Shown one piece after another: positions 46,074-55,704 of a stretch of DNA of 64,000 nucleotides. The notes beneath the pieces were generated by a model. It did not search any database, was not told the origin of the DNA, and saw only the letters and a program-made list of their open reading frames with translations. Source of the stretch: Aquisalinus luteolus (GTDB lineage: Bacteria; Pseudomonadota; Alphaproteobacteria; Caulobacterales; Parvularculaceae); contig NZ_VCJR02000001.1 of assembly GCF_009712425.2 (NCBI RefSeq), positions 1,554,001 to 1,618,000 of the forward strand, given 5' to 3'. Within the stretch, counting starts at the first letter, position 1. Every line of letters starts with the position of its first letter. Position numbers and translations under genes: made by a program.

Positions 46074-46080
46074 CAGGCGC

Positions 46081-46395
46081 CTAGTCGCCGTTGCGGCCCA
46101 TGACCTCGTGCTCCTGTTCGAGGATATTTCCCTCCGTGAACAGATAGTCCTTCATTTCCTTGGCGAAGGTCTCGTCGTTGCGGCGCAGCCATTCCAGCGT
46201 CATCATGGCGTGCTCGACTTCCTCACGCATATTGTGCAGCAGGATTTCGCGCAACTCGGCGTCGTCGCAATCATCGGCGCGCTGGGCATACCAGTCGACC
46301 GCCTCCAGCTCCTCCATCAGCGAGGAAATTGCATAGTGCATCTTCAGCGTCTTCGCGGACAGTTTTCCGTACGGAACGTGAAACCCTTCAGCCAT
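46081..46395 (-). CDS. Encapsulin-type ferritin-like protein (EncFtn family)
   Basis: A 104-residue protein of the encapsulated-ferritin family from the ATG at 46395 (MAEGFHVPYGK; GAGGG ten bases upstream). The frame extends to 46524 with an Arg/Gly-rich extension of no family type. The iron site residues are in SLMEELEAVDWYAQRADDCD (Glu) and HNMREEVEHAMMTLEWLRR (Glu-x2-His). EncFtn proteins form annular dimers-of-dimers with ferroxidase sites between subunits and are normally packed in encapsulin shells. No shell gene is adjacent, and the C-terminus (EVMGRNGD) lacks the usual targeting peptide. Confidence 0.8.
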   Translation of the reverse strand: MAEGFHVPYGKLSAKTLKMHYAISSLMEELEAVDWYAQRADDCDDAELREILLHNMREEVEHAMMTLEWLRRNDETFAKEMKDYLFTEGNILEQEHEVMGRNGD

Positions 46396-46674
46396 ATCGT
46401 CATCACCCTCAATGTCAGTTGATCGGTCCCCGCCCCCACGGCCCGAACCGGTATCGAGAAACCGTCTTTTTGTATCCGGCGTCGACCGCCGGTTGCGTCT
46501 GAAAGTCGGAAATTTCATGGACACCCTCTCTCGGAAAGGATGCTATTTCGGCGCTGCAACATCGGCAATCGAATTGTTTCGATGGGCGCTATTTGCCGAA
46601 CCGATACCCCCTGTTCGGGGAATTGCGCTCCGGCAAGACGCGGCGCATTATCCGGCAAAAGATGGGGAGAATTC

Positions 46675-47967
46675 ATGCGCAAGATCATCCTGCTCGCCGC
46701 CAGCCTTATGCTGGCCGTTTCATCCGCCCAGTCCCTGGCACTGGCGCAGGACCCGAACAATGCGACCGAGCAGCTGCGGGCCCTTATTGTCATGTCAAAA
46801 ATGGGCAATGACTGTTACCTCGCCACAAAGCCGGAAGCCGCGCTAGCAGGCTTCGAGGCGAACGCACGCGCTGAAAGCTATAAGCAGAACGGTGTAGCAG
46901 GTGTTGATGAGTTCATTGCCAATCTGAATTCCAGCATTGAATCCGCCCCCTGCAATGCCGAGAACCTGGAGGCCCTGATCGATATCGCGCACACCCAGAT
47001 CAAACCGAAAATGCAGGGCTATACCCTCGCTGCCATGGACCATGGCATCTGCCCCGCATCCGCCGTCATGGTGTCCCTGCGTCTGTATGGCGTTGTCAGT
47101 ACACGCAACATGACGGCTGCGGAGCTGGAAGCCGCGGCTCCCTATCGCAAGCAGATGCTCGATCACCTGACCACCGCCTGCGCCGATGCCAGCATTTCCG
47201 GCTACAAGACCCTCGGTTTTGCCTATACGCTCGGCAGCAACGCCCTGTCCGACCTGCGCGATGACGAGCGCCGCGACTGCGATCAGGATGTCGAGGATCA
47301 GGACAGCGTCTTCGACTGCAGCTACGGGATGGACCTGCGCGGCGGCTACCAGGACGATGACAAGAAAATCGCGCGCTTCCGCAACAGGGCAGCGCTTGCC
47401 AAGGCTACCGCCCTGTCGATAGAGCGGCGGCTGTCCTGCGGTGTGATGTCGCCGGTAGAACAGGCGGTGGCAGCTGATCAATTCAAGATGGATGCGCGTC
47501 TTGCCCCTGTGAATATCGACCTCGCTCCCTGGGAAGATGACAACGAACCATTGCTGCGGAAAGAGGAGGAAATTCTCGAGCAGGCAGAGAAGAATGCAGC
47601 CGGAATGACCTGCGCAGACCTGACAGCGCCTATCCCGGCTCGCGACGCACCACGGACCGATGGCGGACCTGCGGGCGAAGCCGATACGCCTGCTGCTGGC
47701 GTCCTGAGGACACGCCAGACTGTTTCCCGCCTCGCCGCGACCTTCGCCGTGTTTAACGAATGCGCGGCCTTCCCGAATTTCGAGGTTACCAAATCCGCCT
47801 CACAGGAATGGCTTGCCGGTCTCTCCAATGAAGAACTGCGCATGGCCATCGTCGAAGCGCGCCTTATCGGCGAAAAGGTCGCCCAGTCCAATTGCGGCCA
47901 GAAATTCCCGATCACCTACAAACAGAACCCCATGGCCAGCATGGATGCGCTCGCCGGGAACTGGTAA
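46675..47967 (+). CDS. Secreted cysteine-containing protein, unknown
   Basis: 430 residues from the ATG at 46675 (GGGGAG upstream). Signal peptide MRKIILLAASLMLAVSSAQS ends near ALAQD. The mature protein is mainly helical and holds about ten cysteines spread along it (GNDCY, SAPCN, HGICP, TTACAD, RRDCDQ, FDCSYG, RRLSCG, GMTCAD, FNECAAF, SNCGQ), suggesting disulphides. I recognise no domain. It stands alone before a terminator; exported, probably periplasmic. Confidence 0.7.
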   Translation: MRKIILLAASLMLAVSSAQSLALAQDPNNATEQLRALIVMSKMGNDCYLATKPEAALAGFEANARAESYKQNGVAGVDEFIANLNSSIESAPCNAENLEALIDIAHTQIKPKMQGYTLAAMDHGICPASAVMVSLRLYGVVSTRNMTAAELEAAAPYRKQMLDHLTTACADASISGYKTLGFAYTLGSNALSDLRDDERRDCDQDVEDQDSVFDCSYGMDLRGGYQDDDKKIARFRNRAALAKATALSIERRLSCGVMSPVEQAVAADQFKMDARLAPVNIDLAPWEDDNEPLLRKEEEILEQAEKNAAGMTCADLTAPIPARDAPRTDGGPAGEADTPAAGVLRTRQTVSRLAATFAVFNECAAFPNFEVTKSASQEWLAGLSNEELRMAIVEARLIGEKVAQSNCGQKFPITYKQNPMASMDALAGNW

Positions 47968-47984
47968 ATCCAGATACAGCCAAC

Positions 47985-48015
47985 AAAAAGCCCGGCACAA
48001 TGGCCGGGCTTTTTT
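47985..48015. terminator. Bidirectional rho-independent terminator (unknown gene / tig)
   Basis: AAAAAGCCCGGC (47985-47996) pairs with GCCGGGCTTTTT (48003-48014), 12 pairs and a six-base loop, with A- and T-tracts. It lies between convergent genes. Its stem is nearly the same as that of the terminator after prs. Confidence 0.9.
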
Positions 48016-48034
48016 CATTCAGTAGGCTGAAAGC

Positions 48035-49390
48035 CTAGACAGCAGCGGCTGCCGTTTCGACATCGTCATCCGGGTCTTCCATCAGCTCGTCCTTGGAGAC
48101 TTTCTTCTCCTCGATCTTTGCTTCGCCGATGATGTAATCGATGACCTTGTCCTCGAAGATCGGCGCGCGCAGCTGCTGGATTGCCTGCGGGTTCTGCTGG
48201 TAGAAATCAGCCAGTTGCTTCGCCGGGATGCCGTATTGCTGGGCCTGCTGCTGGAAGGCGCGGTTCATGTCTTCCTGCGGCACTTCCACTTTCTGGGCCT
48301 TGCCGATTTCGGCGAGCACGAGGCCGAGGCGCACGCGGCGCTCCGCGATCTTGCGGTACTCTTCCTTCAGTTCATCCTCTGACTTGGACTTGTCTTCATC
48401 GTCCAGCTCGGTCTGCTGGACCTGACGCCAGATCTGGTCGAACTCGGCATCGACCATGCCCTGCGGCAGGTCGAAGTCGTGATTCTCGTCCAGCTTGTCG
48501 AGGATGGCGCGTTTCAGGTGCAGGCGCGACTGGCTGTCGAGCTCTGCCTGCAGGCGCTCCTTGATGGTAGTCTTCAGGGCTTCCAGATCGTCAAAGCCGA
48601 GATTTTTCGCCATCTCGTCATTGATCTCTGAGTCCTGCGGCGCCTGAACCTCTTTGACCGTCACATCGAAGGTCACGGCCTTACCGGCCAGATGCTCAGC
48701 CTGGTACTCTTCCGGGAAGGTCACTTCGATGGTTTTCTCTTCGCCGGTCTTCACGCCGACAAGTTGCTCTTCGAAGCCGGGGATGAAGCGGCCGGACCCC
48801 AGTTCCAGCGGCTGGTCCTCGCCCTTGCCGCCCTCGAACTCTTCGCCTTCCAGCTTGCCGACGAAGTCGATGATCAGGCGGTCGCCGTCTTTTGCCTTGG
48901 CTGTCTTGCCGCGCGGTTTGAAGTCGCGGTTCTGCTTGGCGATATTGTCCAGCGTTTCCTGGATTTCATCGTCGCCCGGCTCGGCGACCAGCTTGGTCAG
49001 GTCCATGCCGGTAACGTCCATCGGCTCGAAGGTCGGCAGGACCTCGACATGGATATCGTATTCGAGGTCGGCCTTGCCTTCGATGACGTCCTTGATCTTG
49101 GATTCATCGATATGCGGATGCGGGGCCATGGCCGGCTGCAGCTTGTTCTCGTCAAGCGCCTTGGCCTGGGCTTCCTGCATCGTCTCCTGGATCAGCTCGC
49201 CCATCATGGACTTGCCATACATCTTCTTCAGGAAGGAGACCGGCGCCTTGCCCGGGCGGAAGCCTTTCAGGTGAACCTGACCCTTCATCTCTTCCAGCTT
49301 GGCGGTCAGCTTTGCGTCAAGCTCCTTGGCCGGCACCTTGACGGTGAACTCGCGCGACAGGCCTTCGGTTGATTTTTCAATTACTTCCAT
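48035..49390 (-). CDS. tig: Trigger factor chaperone
   Basis: Ribosome-bound chaperone with peptidyl-prolyl isomerase activity. 451 residues: N-terminal ribosome-binding domain containing KGFRPGKAPVSFLKKMYG, FKBP-type domain in the middle (DGDRLIIDFVGKLEGEEFEGG; GFEEQLVGVKTGEEK) and a helical C-terminal chaperone part. The tRNA-Leu lies upstream on the same strand. Confidence 0.96.
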   Translation of the reverse strand: MEVIEKSTEGLSREFTVKVPAKELDAKLTAKLEEMKGQVHLKGFRPGKAPVSFLKKMYGKSMMGELIQETMQEAQAKALDENKLQPAMAPHPHIDESKIKDVIEGKADLEYDIHVEVLPTFEPMDVTGMDLTKLVAEPGDDEIQETLDNIAKQNRDFKPRGKTAKAKDGDRLIIDFVGKLEGEEFEGGKGEDQPLELGSGRFIPGFEEQLVGVKTGEEKTIEVTFPEEYQAEHLAGKAVTFDVTVKEVQAPQDSEINDEMAKNLGFDDLEALKTTIKERLQAELDSQSRLHLKRAILDKLDENHDFDLPQGMVDAEFDQIWRQVQQTELDDEDKSKSEDELKEEYRKIAERRVRLGLVLAEIGKAQKVEVPQEDMNRAFQQQAQQYGIPAKQLADFYQQNPQAIQQLRAPIFEDKVIDYIIGEAKIEEKKVSKDELMEDPDDDVETAAAAV

Positions 49391-49604
49391 TTGGTTGGCT
49401 TCCTGATCTTCCTTGGTCTTCTTGCTCTAACGGGACAGCTTCCGGCATGCCCCGCAAATCTCGTTTCGCTTCAGCCCCGTAGGAGGGCATTTTCTGTGTC
49501 GGGCAGCCGTTGCTACCAGTCCTCCTGCGCCAAGGCTTCGGAGGACACTCCGCCGCCTATATCGGCTTCGATCGGCTGCGCCACCCGAAGCCGAAGGCGG
49601 AGGG
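49391..49604 (-). other. Spacer between tRNA-Leu and tig with two inverted repeats
   Basis: No gene. One perfect stem GTCCTCC (49519-49525)/GGAGGAC (49540-49546) and one interrupted stem (49549-49570 with 49586-49601; TCCGCC and CGGCTTCG arms). The sequence around AAGGCTTCGGAGGAC resembles a widely scattered intergenic repeat of alphaproteobacteria, a recollection that needs checking. It may also process or terminate the tRNA transcript. Confidence 0.45.
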
Positions 49605-49689
49605 TGGTGCGGATGGGGAGACTCGAACTCCCACACCTTGCGGCGCCAGAACCTAAATCTGGTGCGTCTACCAATTCCGCCACATCCGC
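49605..49689 (-). tRNA. tRNA-Leu (anticodon TAG)
   Basis: Minus-strand tRNA of 85 nt with CCA encoded. Acceptor GCGGATG pairs with CATCCGC; anticodon stem CCAGA/TCTGG encloses TTTAGGT, anticodon TAG; long variable arm, as expected for class II leucine tRNA. It lies upstream of tig. Confidence 0.93.
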
Positions 49690-49853
49690 AATAATTCATT
49701 GGCCGTGCCAGCGTTGGGCCGGTATCCTGAGTACGGGCAATCCCCGCCCGGACCGGCACGTCCGTTCGAACCGGTGTCATAGCAGGATTGGCGGCGATGT
49801 CGAGGGCGATTTGCCGCTATTTTACGGTGCTTTCGGCCCAGCCAGCAGAGCTT

Positions 49854-51710
49854 CTACAAGCGGAGATTTCTGAGGTAGTGAACAGAACCTTCAAGAGTGA
49901 CATGACCGTAGTCGAAGACGAAGGGATGGCCTTCTCGATCGAACAGGTCACACTCCCGGTCGCAGTTGTTCTCGAAAATAGAGTAATAACGCACATTCTC
50001 CGGCAGGTTTTCCCTGTAGTAGGTTTCCTTGGTCATGGTGCGAGCCTGCTGGCCCTCATTTACAAGGCTCTGAATCTCTCTCAGGCGCTTGTCCGTGTTG
50101 GCCATGAATACCTCGTTGAGAGGCGGCGAGTATTCAGGGAACGGGCCGATAACCACAACGTCGCCCACCCTTTGCGTGAAAAATGGCAGTTTCTCGACCA
50201 GCAAGGCAGCGGAATCAGCGTGTGAACGGAAGGAAACGATCACCGTATCGATCTCGTCCCAGGCATCGAACTCCTCAAAAACATACTGAGCCATTTGCCG
50301 GCAGTCATCTTTCAACTGATCCCCGAGCTGCGGCAACGGCCTGCAGGAGCCGATGGTGAACAGTACGAAATTCACATCCGGGAAATGTGTTTTAAGGCCC
50401 GGATACAGATGTTGCGCGTGGCTATCGCCGATCAGCATGACGTTCTTCTTGTCCGGTTCTGTCGCGATGCAGATCGATTTATAGTTGGGCAAGCTAGGCA
50501 TCCTTTGTGCGCATTCCAGCTTTTCCCATTGGGCCACCGTCCTGTCCCGTGACAGGAAGAAAGCCGTATTGACGACCTCCTGATCGAACCGCGCCGGAAT
50601 GCCCTTCATGGCGATACCCGTACCGCCCAGAACGACCAACACACCGGTGCTGGCCAGCATGAAACGATAGATGGCCTGCCGCGAAACCATCACCTTCCTG
50701 CGACGGAATGGCTGCTCGAGAACATAGTAAGAAAGAATGCTCAGAACGGTCGCGGCGGCAATAGATGCCCATAGAGCCAGGCTGCTGCCGGGCGCGAGCA
50801 ATCTGGCAAGAATCAACAATGGCCAGTGCCAGAGATAAAGCGCATAGGAAATCTTGCCGATGAAGACGACCGGCGCAGCGGCAAAGAAGCCATAGACCGG
50901 GTCTTTGCGCAGCAATCCGCCCGCAGCGATGAACGCAGCAGCCCCTGCAGTCGGCAGCAGCGCAGACAAGCCCGGAAAGGCCGTATTTTCCGTGTAAAGA
51001 AAGACCGGACACAGCATGGCGGCGGCACCGACAACCCGCAGCGCAATGGCCTGCCAGTTCTTGCGCGCCTCCGGGATCACCCCTACGGCCAGCAAAGCCC
51101 CCAGCATCAGCTCCCAGAACCGCAGGAACGAGTTGTAGAATGCCTGCACTTCCATGCCATTCTGCACCACCCAGACAGAGGCACCGAAGGACAGGACGAA
51201 CACGCCAATAAGCACGTTCCTGACCAGACCTACGCCCCTAGCACGCATCATCAGCAGCGCGGCGACTGGAAAAATCAGATAGAATTGTTCTTCGACCGCC
51301 AGAGACCAGGTGTGCAGCAGGAGCTTGATTTCTGCCGCCTCGGCGAAATAGTCGGCTTCAGCGAGAAACAGCCAGTTAGAGACAAAGGCGGCGGCCGCAA
51401 TCAGGCTTCTGGAGAATTCCTCGAACTGTTCCGGCTGATAGAGAAACAGCGCAGTTACAAGGCAGAACAGGAAAACCGGTATCGCAGGCGGCAACAGGCG
51501 CCTGATCCGCCTCTCATAGAAACTGGCGAAGGTAAACTCACCAGCCACCATCTCTCCAAGGATGATTTTCGTGATGAGAAACCCGGAGATGACGAAGAAG
51601 ATATCAACCCCGACGTAACCGCCGGAAAAGAAGCTGGTATCGGCGTGAAAGAGTACAACTGAGGTTACGGCAAGCGCGCGTAACCCATCGATTTCCGGAC
51701 GATATTGCAT
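49854..51710 (-). CDS. OafA/YrhL-type acyltransferase with SGNH domain
   Basis: Membrane acyltransferase of 618 residues. It starts MQYRPEIDGLRALAVTSVVL, the classic acyltransferase-3 opening with the DGLRAL motif, followed by about ten helices to residue 370. The C-terminal third is a periplasmic SGNH hydrolase-like domain (KKNVMLIGDSHAQHLYPGLK; HVTLEGSVHYL). Such proteins O-acetylate surface glycans. It lies beside tRNA-Leu, but I see no flanking repeats. Confidence 0.92.
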   Translation of the reverse strand: MQYRPEIDGLRALAVTSVVLFHADTSFFSGGYVGVDIFFVISGFLITKIILGEMVAGEFTFASFYERRIRRLLPPAIPVFLFCLVTALFLYQPEQFEEFSRSLIAAAAFVSNWLFLAEADYFAEAAEIKLLLHTWSLAVEEQFYLIFPVAALLMMRARGVGLVRNVLIGVFVLSFGASVWVVQNGMEVQAFYNSFLRFWELMLGALLAVGVIPEARKNWQAIALRVVGAAAMLCPVFLYTENTAFPGLSALLPTAGAAAFIAAGGLLRKDPVYGFFAAAPVVFIGKISYALYLWHWPLLILARLLAPGSSLALWASIAAATVLSILSYYVLEQPFRRRKVMVSRQAIYRFMLASTGVLVVLGGTGIAMKGIPARFDQEVVNTAFFLSRDRTVAQWEKLECAQRMPSLPNYKSICIATEPDKKNVMLIGDSHAQHLYPGLKTHFPDVNFVLFTIGSCRPLPQLGDQLKDDCRQMAQYVFEEFDAWDEIDTVIVSFRSHADSAALLVEKLPFFTQRVGDVVVIGPFPEYSPPLNEVFMANTDKRLREIQSLVNEGQQARTMTKETYYRENLPENVRYYSIFENNCDRECDLFDREGHPFVFDYGHVTLEGSVHYLRNLRL

Positions 51711-51820
51711 CGAGACGAAACAACCTCAAAAAACTGACACACTGCGCTTCCCGTCCAAACAGCCAGCGCGCGACACAACTATGGCGTTACACAGTTTTTG
51801 CGTGGAGTCATTATTACAGA

Positions 51821-53311
51821 TTATGGATTCGCGCTTTTTTCGAGGCTGACAAGAACGCCCGGCAATTGCCGGTGAATATCCGACGCGATGAGGCCCGGGC
51901 CGAAGCTTGCTGCCGCCTGCGCATGCAGCCAGACACCGGCGCAGGCGGCCTCGAAGCCGGCCATGCCCTGCGCCATCAACCCGGTCACGATCCCGGCGAG
52001 CACATCGCCCGATCCTGCAGTTGCCAGAAAGGGTGTCGCATTCGCATTGATGGCGGCCCGGCCGTCTGGCGCGGCGATGACAGTGTCAGACCCTTTCAGG
52101 ATGACGGAGCAGCCCGCAATCTCGGCGGCCATGCGCGCAGCGGCAAGTTTTGACTGCCCTTCTGCAAGGTCACCGAACAACCGCGCAAACTCGCCGGCAT
52201 GAGGCGTGATCACATCCTTTTCCCGCAGCGCCTGGAACAGTGTCTCCGGATTGTCCTCGAAACTCGTCAGCGCATCGGCGTCGAGCACCGCGCCTGCGTC
52301 GCTGAACAGCAGGGCCGCTACCCGGTCCTTCGTCTGTACGCCGCGCCCGGCACCCGGGCCGATCAGCCCGGCCCTGACCTTCCGTTCGACGATGAACTGG
52401 CTGATCGTCTCGCCATCGGCCGCTTCGGTCAGCATCACCTCTTCCAGATGCCCGGCATTGATGTCCATGGCGTCCTGCGTAGACAGCATCGTTACGGCCC
52501 CGGCCCCGGCCCGCGCCGCACCCATTGCGGCAAGACGCGCCGCCCCGCTGGTATAGCGCCCGCCTGACATGACGACAGCATGGCCCCTGCTGTATTTATG
52601 GCTATTGGTTTCTGGCCACGGGAAATCGTCTCGCCAAAGATCTGGCCCGTTGATAAATGCCTTCGGCTCGATCTTGTTCAGCACGTCGGCATGGATGCCG
52701 ATATCGGCAAGGATCACATCGCCGCAATGGCCTTTGCCGGGATACAGCATGTGCCCGGGCTTCAGCCGGAAGAAGGTGACAGTCTTGTCGGCCCTGATCG
52801 CGGTGCCGAGTGCCTGTCCTGTCGTCCCGTCGATCCCGCTCGGCACGTCAATGGCGATCACGGGTGCTTCGGCTTTGTTGACCCGTTCGACAAGGTCGGC
52901 GACCTCCCCCTCTATCGGGCGCGACAGCCCGGCCCCGAACAGCGCATCGACGATTACTGCCGCTTTATGCGGCTCAGCCCTACTCAGAGGCTCGATCCCG
53001 CCATGCCAGTGCTCGGCCATCAGCGCGGCATCGCCCGAAAGCTTTTCCTTCTCCCCCAGCAGGGCCAGCGTTACAGGCCAGCCGGCATCCTTCAGCAGCC
53101 GTGCAACGACGAAACCATCGCCGCCATTGTTGCCCGGCCCGCAGAGGATCAGCACCGGCCTTGGCAGCCATGCCTGGCGCAGGCAGGCAGCGACGGCGGC
53201 CCCTGCCGCCTCCATCAGCGTTGCGCCGGCAGTGCCTGACTCTATTGTCAGCGCATCGGCGCGGGCCATCTCCTCGGTAGTCAGTAATTCTGTGGGGCGG
53301 TGTTTCATCAT
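51821..53311 (-). CDS. Bifunctional NAD(P)HX epimerase/dehydratase
   Basis: Repairs hydrated NAD(P)H. 496 residues: N-terminal YjeF epimerase half (TTEEMARADALTIESGTAGA, GPGNNGGDGFVVARLL) fused to the C-terminal ATP/ADP-dependent dehydratase (VITPHAGEFARLFG, FLATAGSGDVLAGIVTGL). Length and order are normal for the fused bacterial enzyme. It diverges from glnB across 121 bases. Confidence 0.94.
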   Translation of the reverse strand: MMKHRPTELLTTEEMARADALTIESGTAGATLMEAAGAAVAACLRQAWLPRPVLILCGPGNNGGDGFVVARLLKDAGWPVTLALLGEKEKLSGDAALMAEHWHGGIEPLSRAEPHKAAVIVDALFGAGLSRPIEGEVADLVERVNKAEAPVIAIDVPSGIDGTTGQALGTAIRADKTVTFFRLKPGHMLYPGKGHCGDVILADIGIHADVLNKIEPKAFINGPDLWRDDFPWPETNSHKYSRGHAVVMSGGRYTSGAARLAAMGAARAGAGAVTMLSTQDAMDINAGHLEEVMLTEAADGETISQFIVERKVRAGLIGPGAGRGVQTKDRVAALLFSDAGAVLDADALTSFEDNPETLFQALREKDVITPHAGEFARLFGDLAEGQSKLAAARMAAEIAGCSVILKGSDTVIAAPDGRAAINANATPFLATAGSGDVLAGIVTGLMAQGMAGFEAACAGVWLHAQAAASFGPGLIASDIHRQLPGVLVSLEKSANP

Positions 53312-53393
53312 GCTCAGCGCTTCAGGGATTGATATGTTTAAAGAAAATGTCTTTGTTGATAGTCTCCGAGTCAGTAGAACACTTCAGGTGTAA

Positions 53394-53771
<378 letters not shown>

Positions 53772-53778
53772 CCGCGAC

Positions 53779-53898
53779 ATTGCGATAAAATCTGGCACAA
53801 ACCTGTCAGCCGACACGGTTTTCCGCTAGGAATTGCGCAAAATCTGGCCTAAAACTGCTCCGATGTGTTGCATTGCGAAAATCAGGACTTGAAAACAG
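53779..53898 (+). promoter_or_regulatory. Three degenerate repeats upstream of glnA
   Basis: Copies at 53779-53805, 53832-53857 and 53872-53898 all begin ATTGCG, continue with AAAATC and GG, and end near A-CTG or ACAG. The third overlaps an inverted repeat CAGGAC/GTCCTG (53883-53888, 53899-53904). They fill the glnB-glnA spacer and may bind a regulator. A known consensus was not matched. Confidence 0.5.
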
Positions 53899-53983
53899 GT
53901 CCTGTTATCGCGCATGGTGCACACACTCACTGCCTTGCAAGGGGCGTATCGCCAACAACAAGAAATTCAGGGGGTTTGACCCG

Positions 53984-55390
53984 ATGTCTGCCGACAAAAT
54001 TCTTAAATATATCAAGGATAACGACGTAAAATACGTGGATCTGCGCTTTACCGATCCGAAGGGTAAATGGCAGCACGTCACGTTCGACCTGTCGATGGTT
54101 GACGAAGACTTCTTCACCGATGGACAGATGTTTGACGGTTCGTCTATCCAGGGCTGGAAAGCGATCAACGAGTCCGACATGATCCTCATGCCGGATACCT
54201 CGACCGCCGTCATGGACCCCTTCTTTGCCCAGCCGACGCTCGCTGTCTTCTGCGACGTTCTCGAGCCGTCCACTGGCCAGCCTTACAATCGCGACCCGCG
54301 CACGACTGCCAAGGCCGCTGAAGCCTATCTGAAATCCACCGGCATCGGCGACACTGCCTTCTTCGGCCCGGAAGCCGAATTCTTCGTCTTCGACGACGTC
54401 CGCTGGACTGTCGAACAGAACATGACCGGCTTTGCCATCGACTCTCTCGAAGGCCCCTATAACTCCGGTACCGATTATGGCAGCGGCAACCTTGGCCACC
54501 GTCCGGGCCCCAAGGGCGGCTATTTCCCTGTTCCGCCGGTAGATGCCGAACAGGACCTTCGTTCCGAAATGCTGACCGTTATGAGCGAAATGGGCCTCGA
54601 GCCTGAAAAGCACCACCACGAGGTTGCACCGTCACAACACGAGCTGGGCATGAAATTCTCCACGCTGGTGAAGATGGCCGACCGCATGCAGATGTACAAA
54701 TACGTCGTGCACCAGGTTGCAGCTGCTTATGGCAAGACGGCAACCTTCATGCCGAAGCCTGTCTATGGCGATAACGGTTCGGGCATGCACGTCCACCAGT
54801 CGATCTGGAAAGACGGCAAGCCGATGTTCGCCGGCGACCGCTATGCCGACCTGTCGGAAACCTGCCTCCACTATATCGGCGGCATCATCAAGCACGCCCG
54901 CGCGATCAACGCCTTCACCAACTCGCTGACCAACTCCTACAAGCGTCTGGTCCCGGGCTTCGAAGCGCCGATCATGCTGGCCTACTCCGCCCGTAACCGG
55001 TCCGCTTCCATCCGTATCCCTTGGGTATCTTCGCCGAAGGCAAAACGCCTCGAGGTCCGCTTCCCGGATCCGGGCTCCAACCCCTATCTCGCCTTCTCTG
55101 CCCTGCTCATGGCCGGCCTTGACGGTATCGAGAACAAGATCGATCCGGGCGATGCCATGGACAAGGACCTCTACGACCTTCCGGCCGAAGAGGTTGCAGA
55201 CATCCCGACTGTCTGCGGCAACCTGCGCGAAGCACTGGCTGCGCTCGATGCAGACCGCGAGTTCCTGAAGAAAGGCAACGTCTTCACGGACGACCAGATC
55301 GATGCCTACATAGAGCTGAAGATGGCAGACGTCATCCGCTACGAAACGACGCCGCACCCGGTCGAGTTCGCAATGTACTATTCCGTATAA
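53984..55390 (+). CDS. glnA: Glutamine synthetase type I
   Basis: Makes glutamine from glutamate and ammonia. 468 residues from the ATG at 53984 ([21 protein letters not shown] upstream). Conserved parts include [17 protein letters not shown], the [12 protein letters not shown] loop, [15 protein letters not shown], and the C-terminal [10 protein letters not shown] with the adenylylation tyrosine, so it is of the adenylylated GSI-beta type. PII from the preceding gene probably controls it. Confidence 0.97.
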   Translation: MSADKILKYIKDNDVKYVDLRFTDPKGKWQHVTFDLSMVDEDFFTDGQMFDGSSIQGWKAINESDMILMPDTSTAVMDPFFAQPTLAVFCDVLEPSTGQPYNRDPRTTAKAAEAYLKSTGIGDTAFFGPEAEFFVFDDVRWTVEQNMTGFAIDSLEGPYNSGTDYGSGNLGHRPGPKGGYFPVPPVDAEQDLRSEMLTVMSEMGLEPEKHHHEVAPSQHELGMKFSTLVKMADRMQMYKYVVHQVAAAYGKTATFMPKPVYGDNGSGMHVHQSIWKDGKPMFAGDRYADLSETCLHYIGGIIKHARAINAFTNSLTNSYKRLVPGFEAPIMLAYSARNRSASIRIPWVSSPKAKRLEVRFPDPGSNPYLAFSALLMAGLDGIENKIDPGDAMDKDLYDLPAEEVADIPTVCGNLREALAALDADREFLKKGNVFTDDQIDAYIELKMADVIRYETTPHPVEFAMYYSV

Positions 55391-55441
55391 GTTCTTTCGG
55401 AGATAGGCTCTCGACCGAATGGTCGATGCCTATGTTGCAGG

Positions 55442-55478
55442 AAAGGCGGCTTCCGGAGAGGGGGCCGCCTTTCTTTTC
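55442..55478 (+). terminator. Rho-independent terminator after glnA
   Basis: AAAGGCGGC (55442-55450) pairs with GCCGCCTTT (55464-55472), then CTTTTC. Nine-pair stem with a 13-base loop, 50 bases after the glnA stop. Confidence 0.85.
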
Positions 55479-55490
55479 GTCTTGTGTACG

Positions 55491-55679
55491 CTACCAGCGG
55501 ATCGGGTCGACATCGTCGGGATCGTTGGGCGGCTCGGGATCGGTTTCCGGAACGGCACCCGGATCATTGCGTTCGTCCGGCAGGTTATCGACCGGCTCCG
55601 GCGCCTCTTCTGCCGGGCCGCAGGCCGCTGCCAGCATCAAAGCCAGCGTGGCAATGCTCCATTTCATCCGGGTTTTCAT
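55491..55679 (-). CDS. Small acidic lipoprotein
   Basis: A 62-residue precursor with signal peptide and lipobox LAAAC, mature part Pro/Asp/Glu-rich (EAPEPVDNLPDERNDPGAV) ending DPIRW. AGGAG precedes the ATG. No family recognised; likely a small envelope lipoprotein handled by Lgt and Lol. It follows the DUF421 gene by 25 bases on the same strand. Confidence 0.6.
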   Translation of the reverse strand: MKTRMKWSIATLALMLAAACGPAEEAPEPVDNLPDERNDPGAVPETDPEPPNDPDDVDPIRW

Positions 55680-55704
55680 ATCCTCTCTCCTTTCAAAAAA
55701 GCGC

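Noticed and set aside
49605-51710. tRNA-Leu as an integration site for an island carrying the acyltransferase
   Set aside because: No integrase and no repeated copy of the tRNA 3' end was seen downstream.
53772-53983. Sigma-54 promoter upstream of glnA
   Set aside because: TGGC stretches occur, but the GG-to-GC spacing is nine or 13 bases rather than ten, so the -24/-12 pattern fails.
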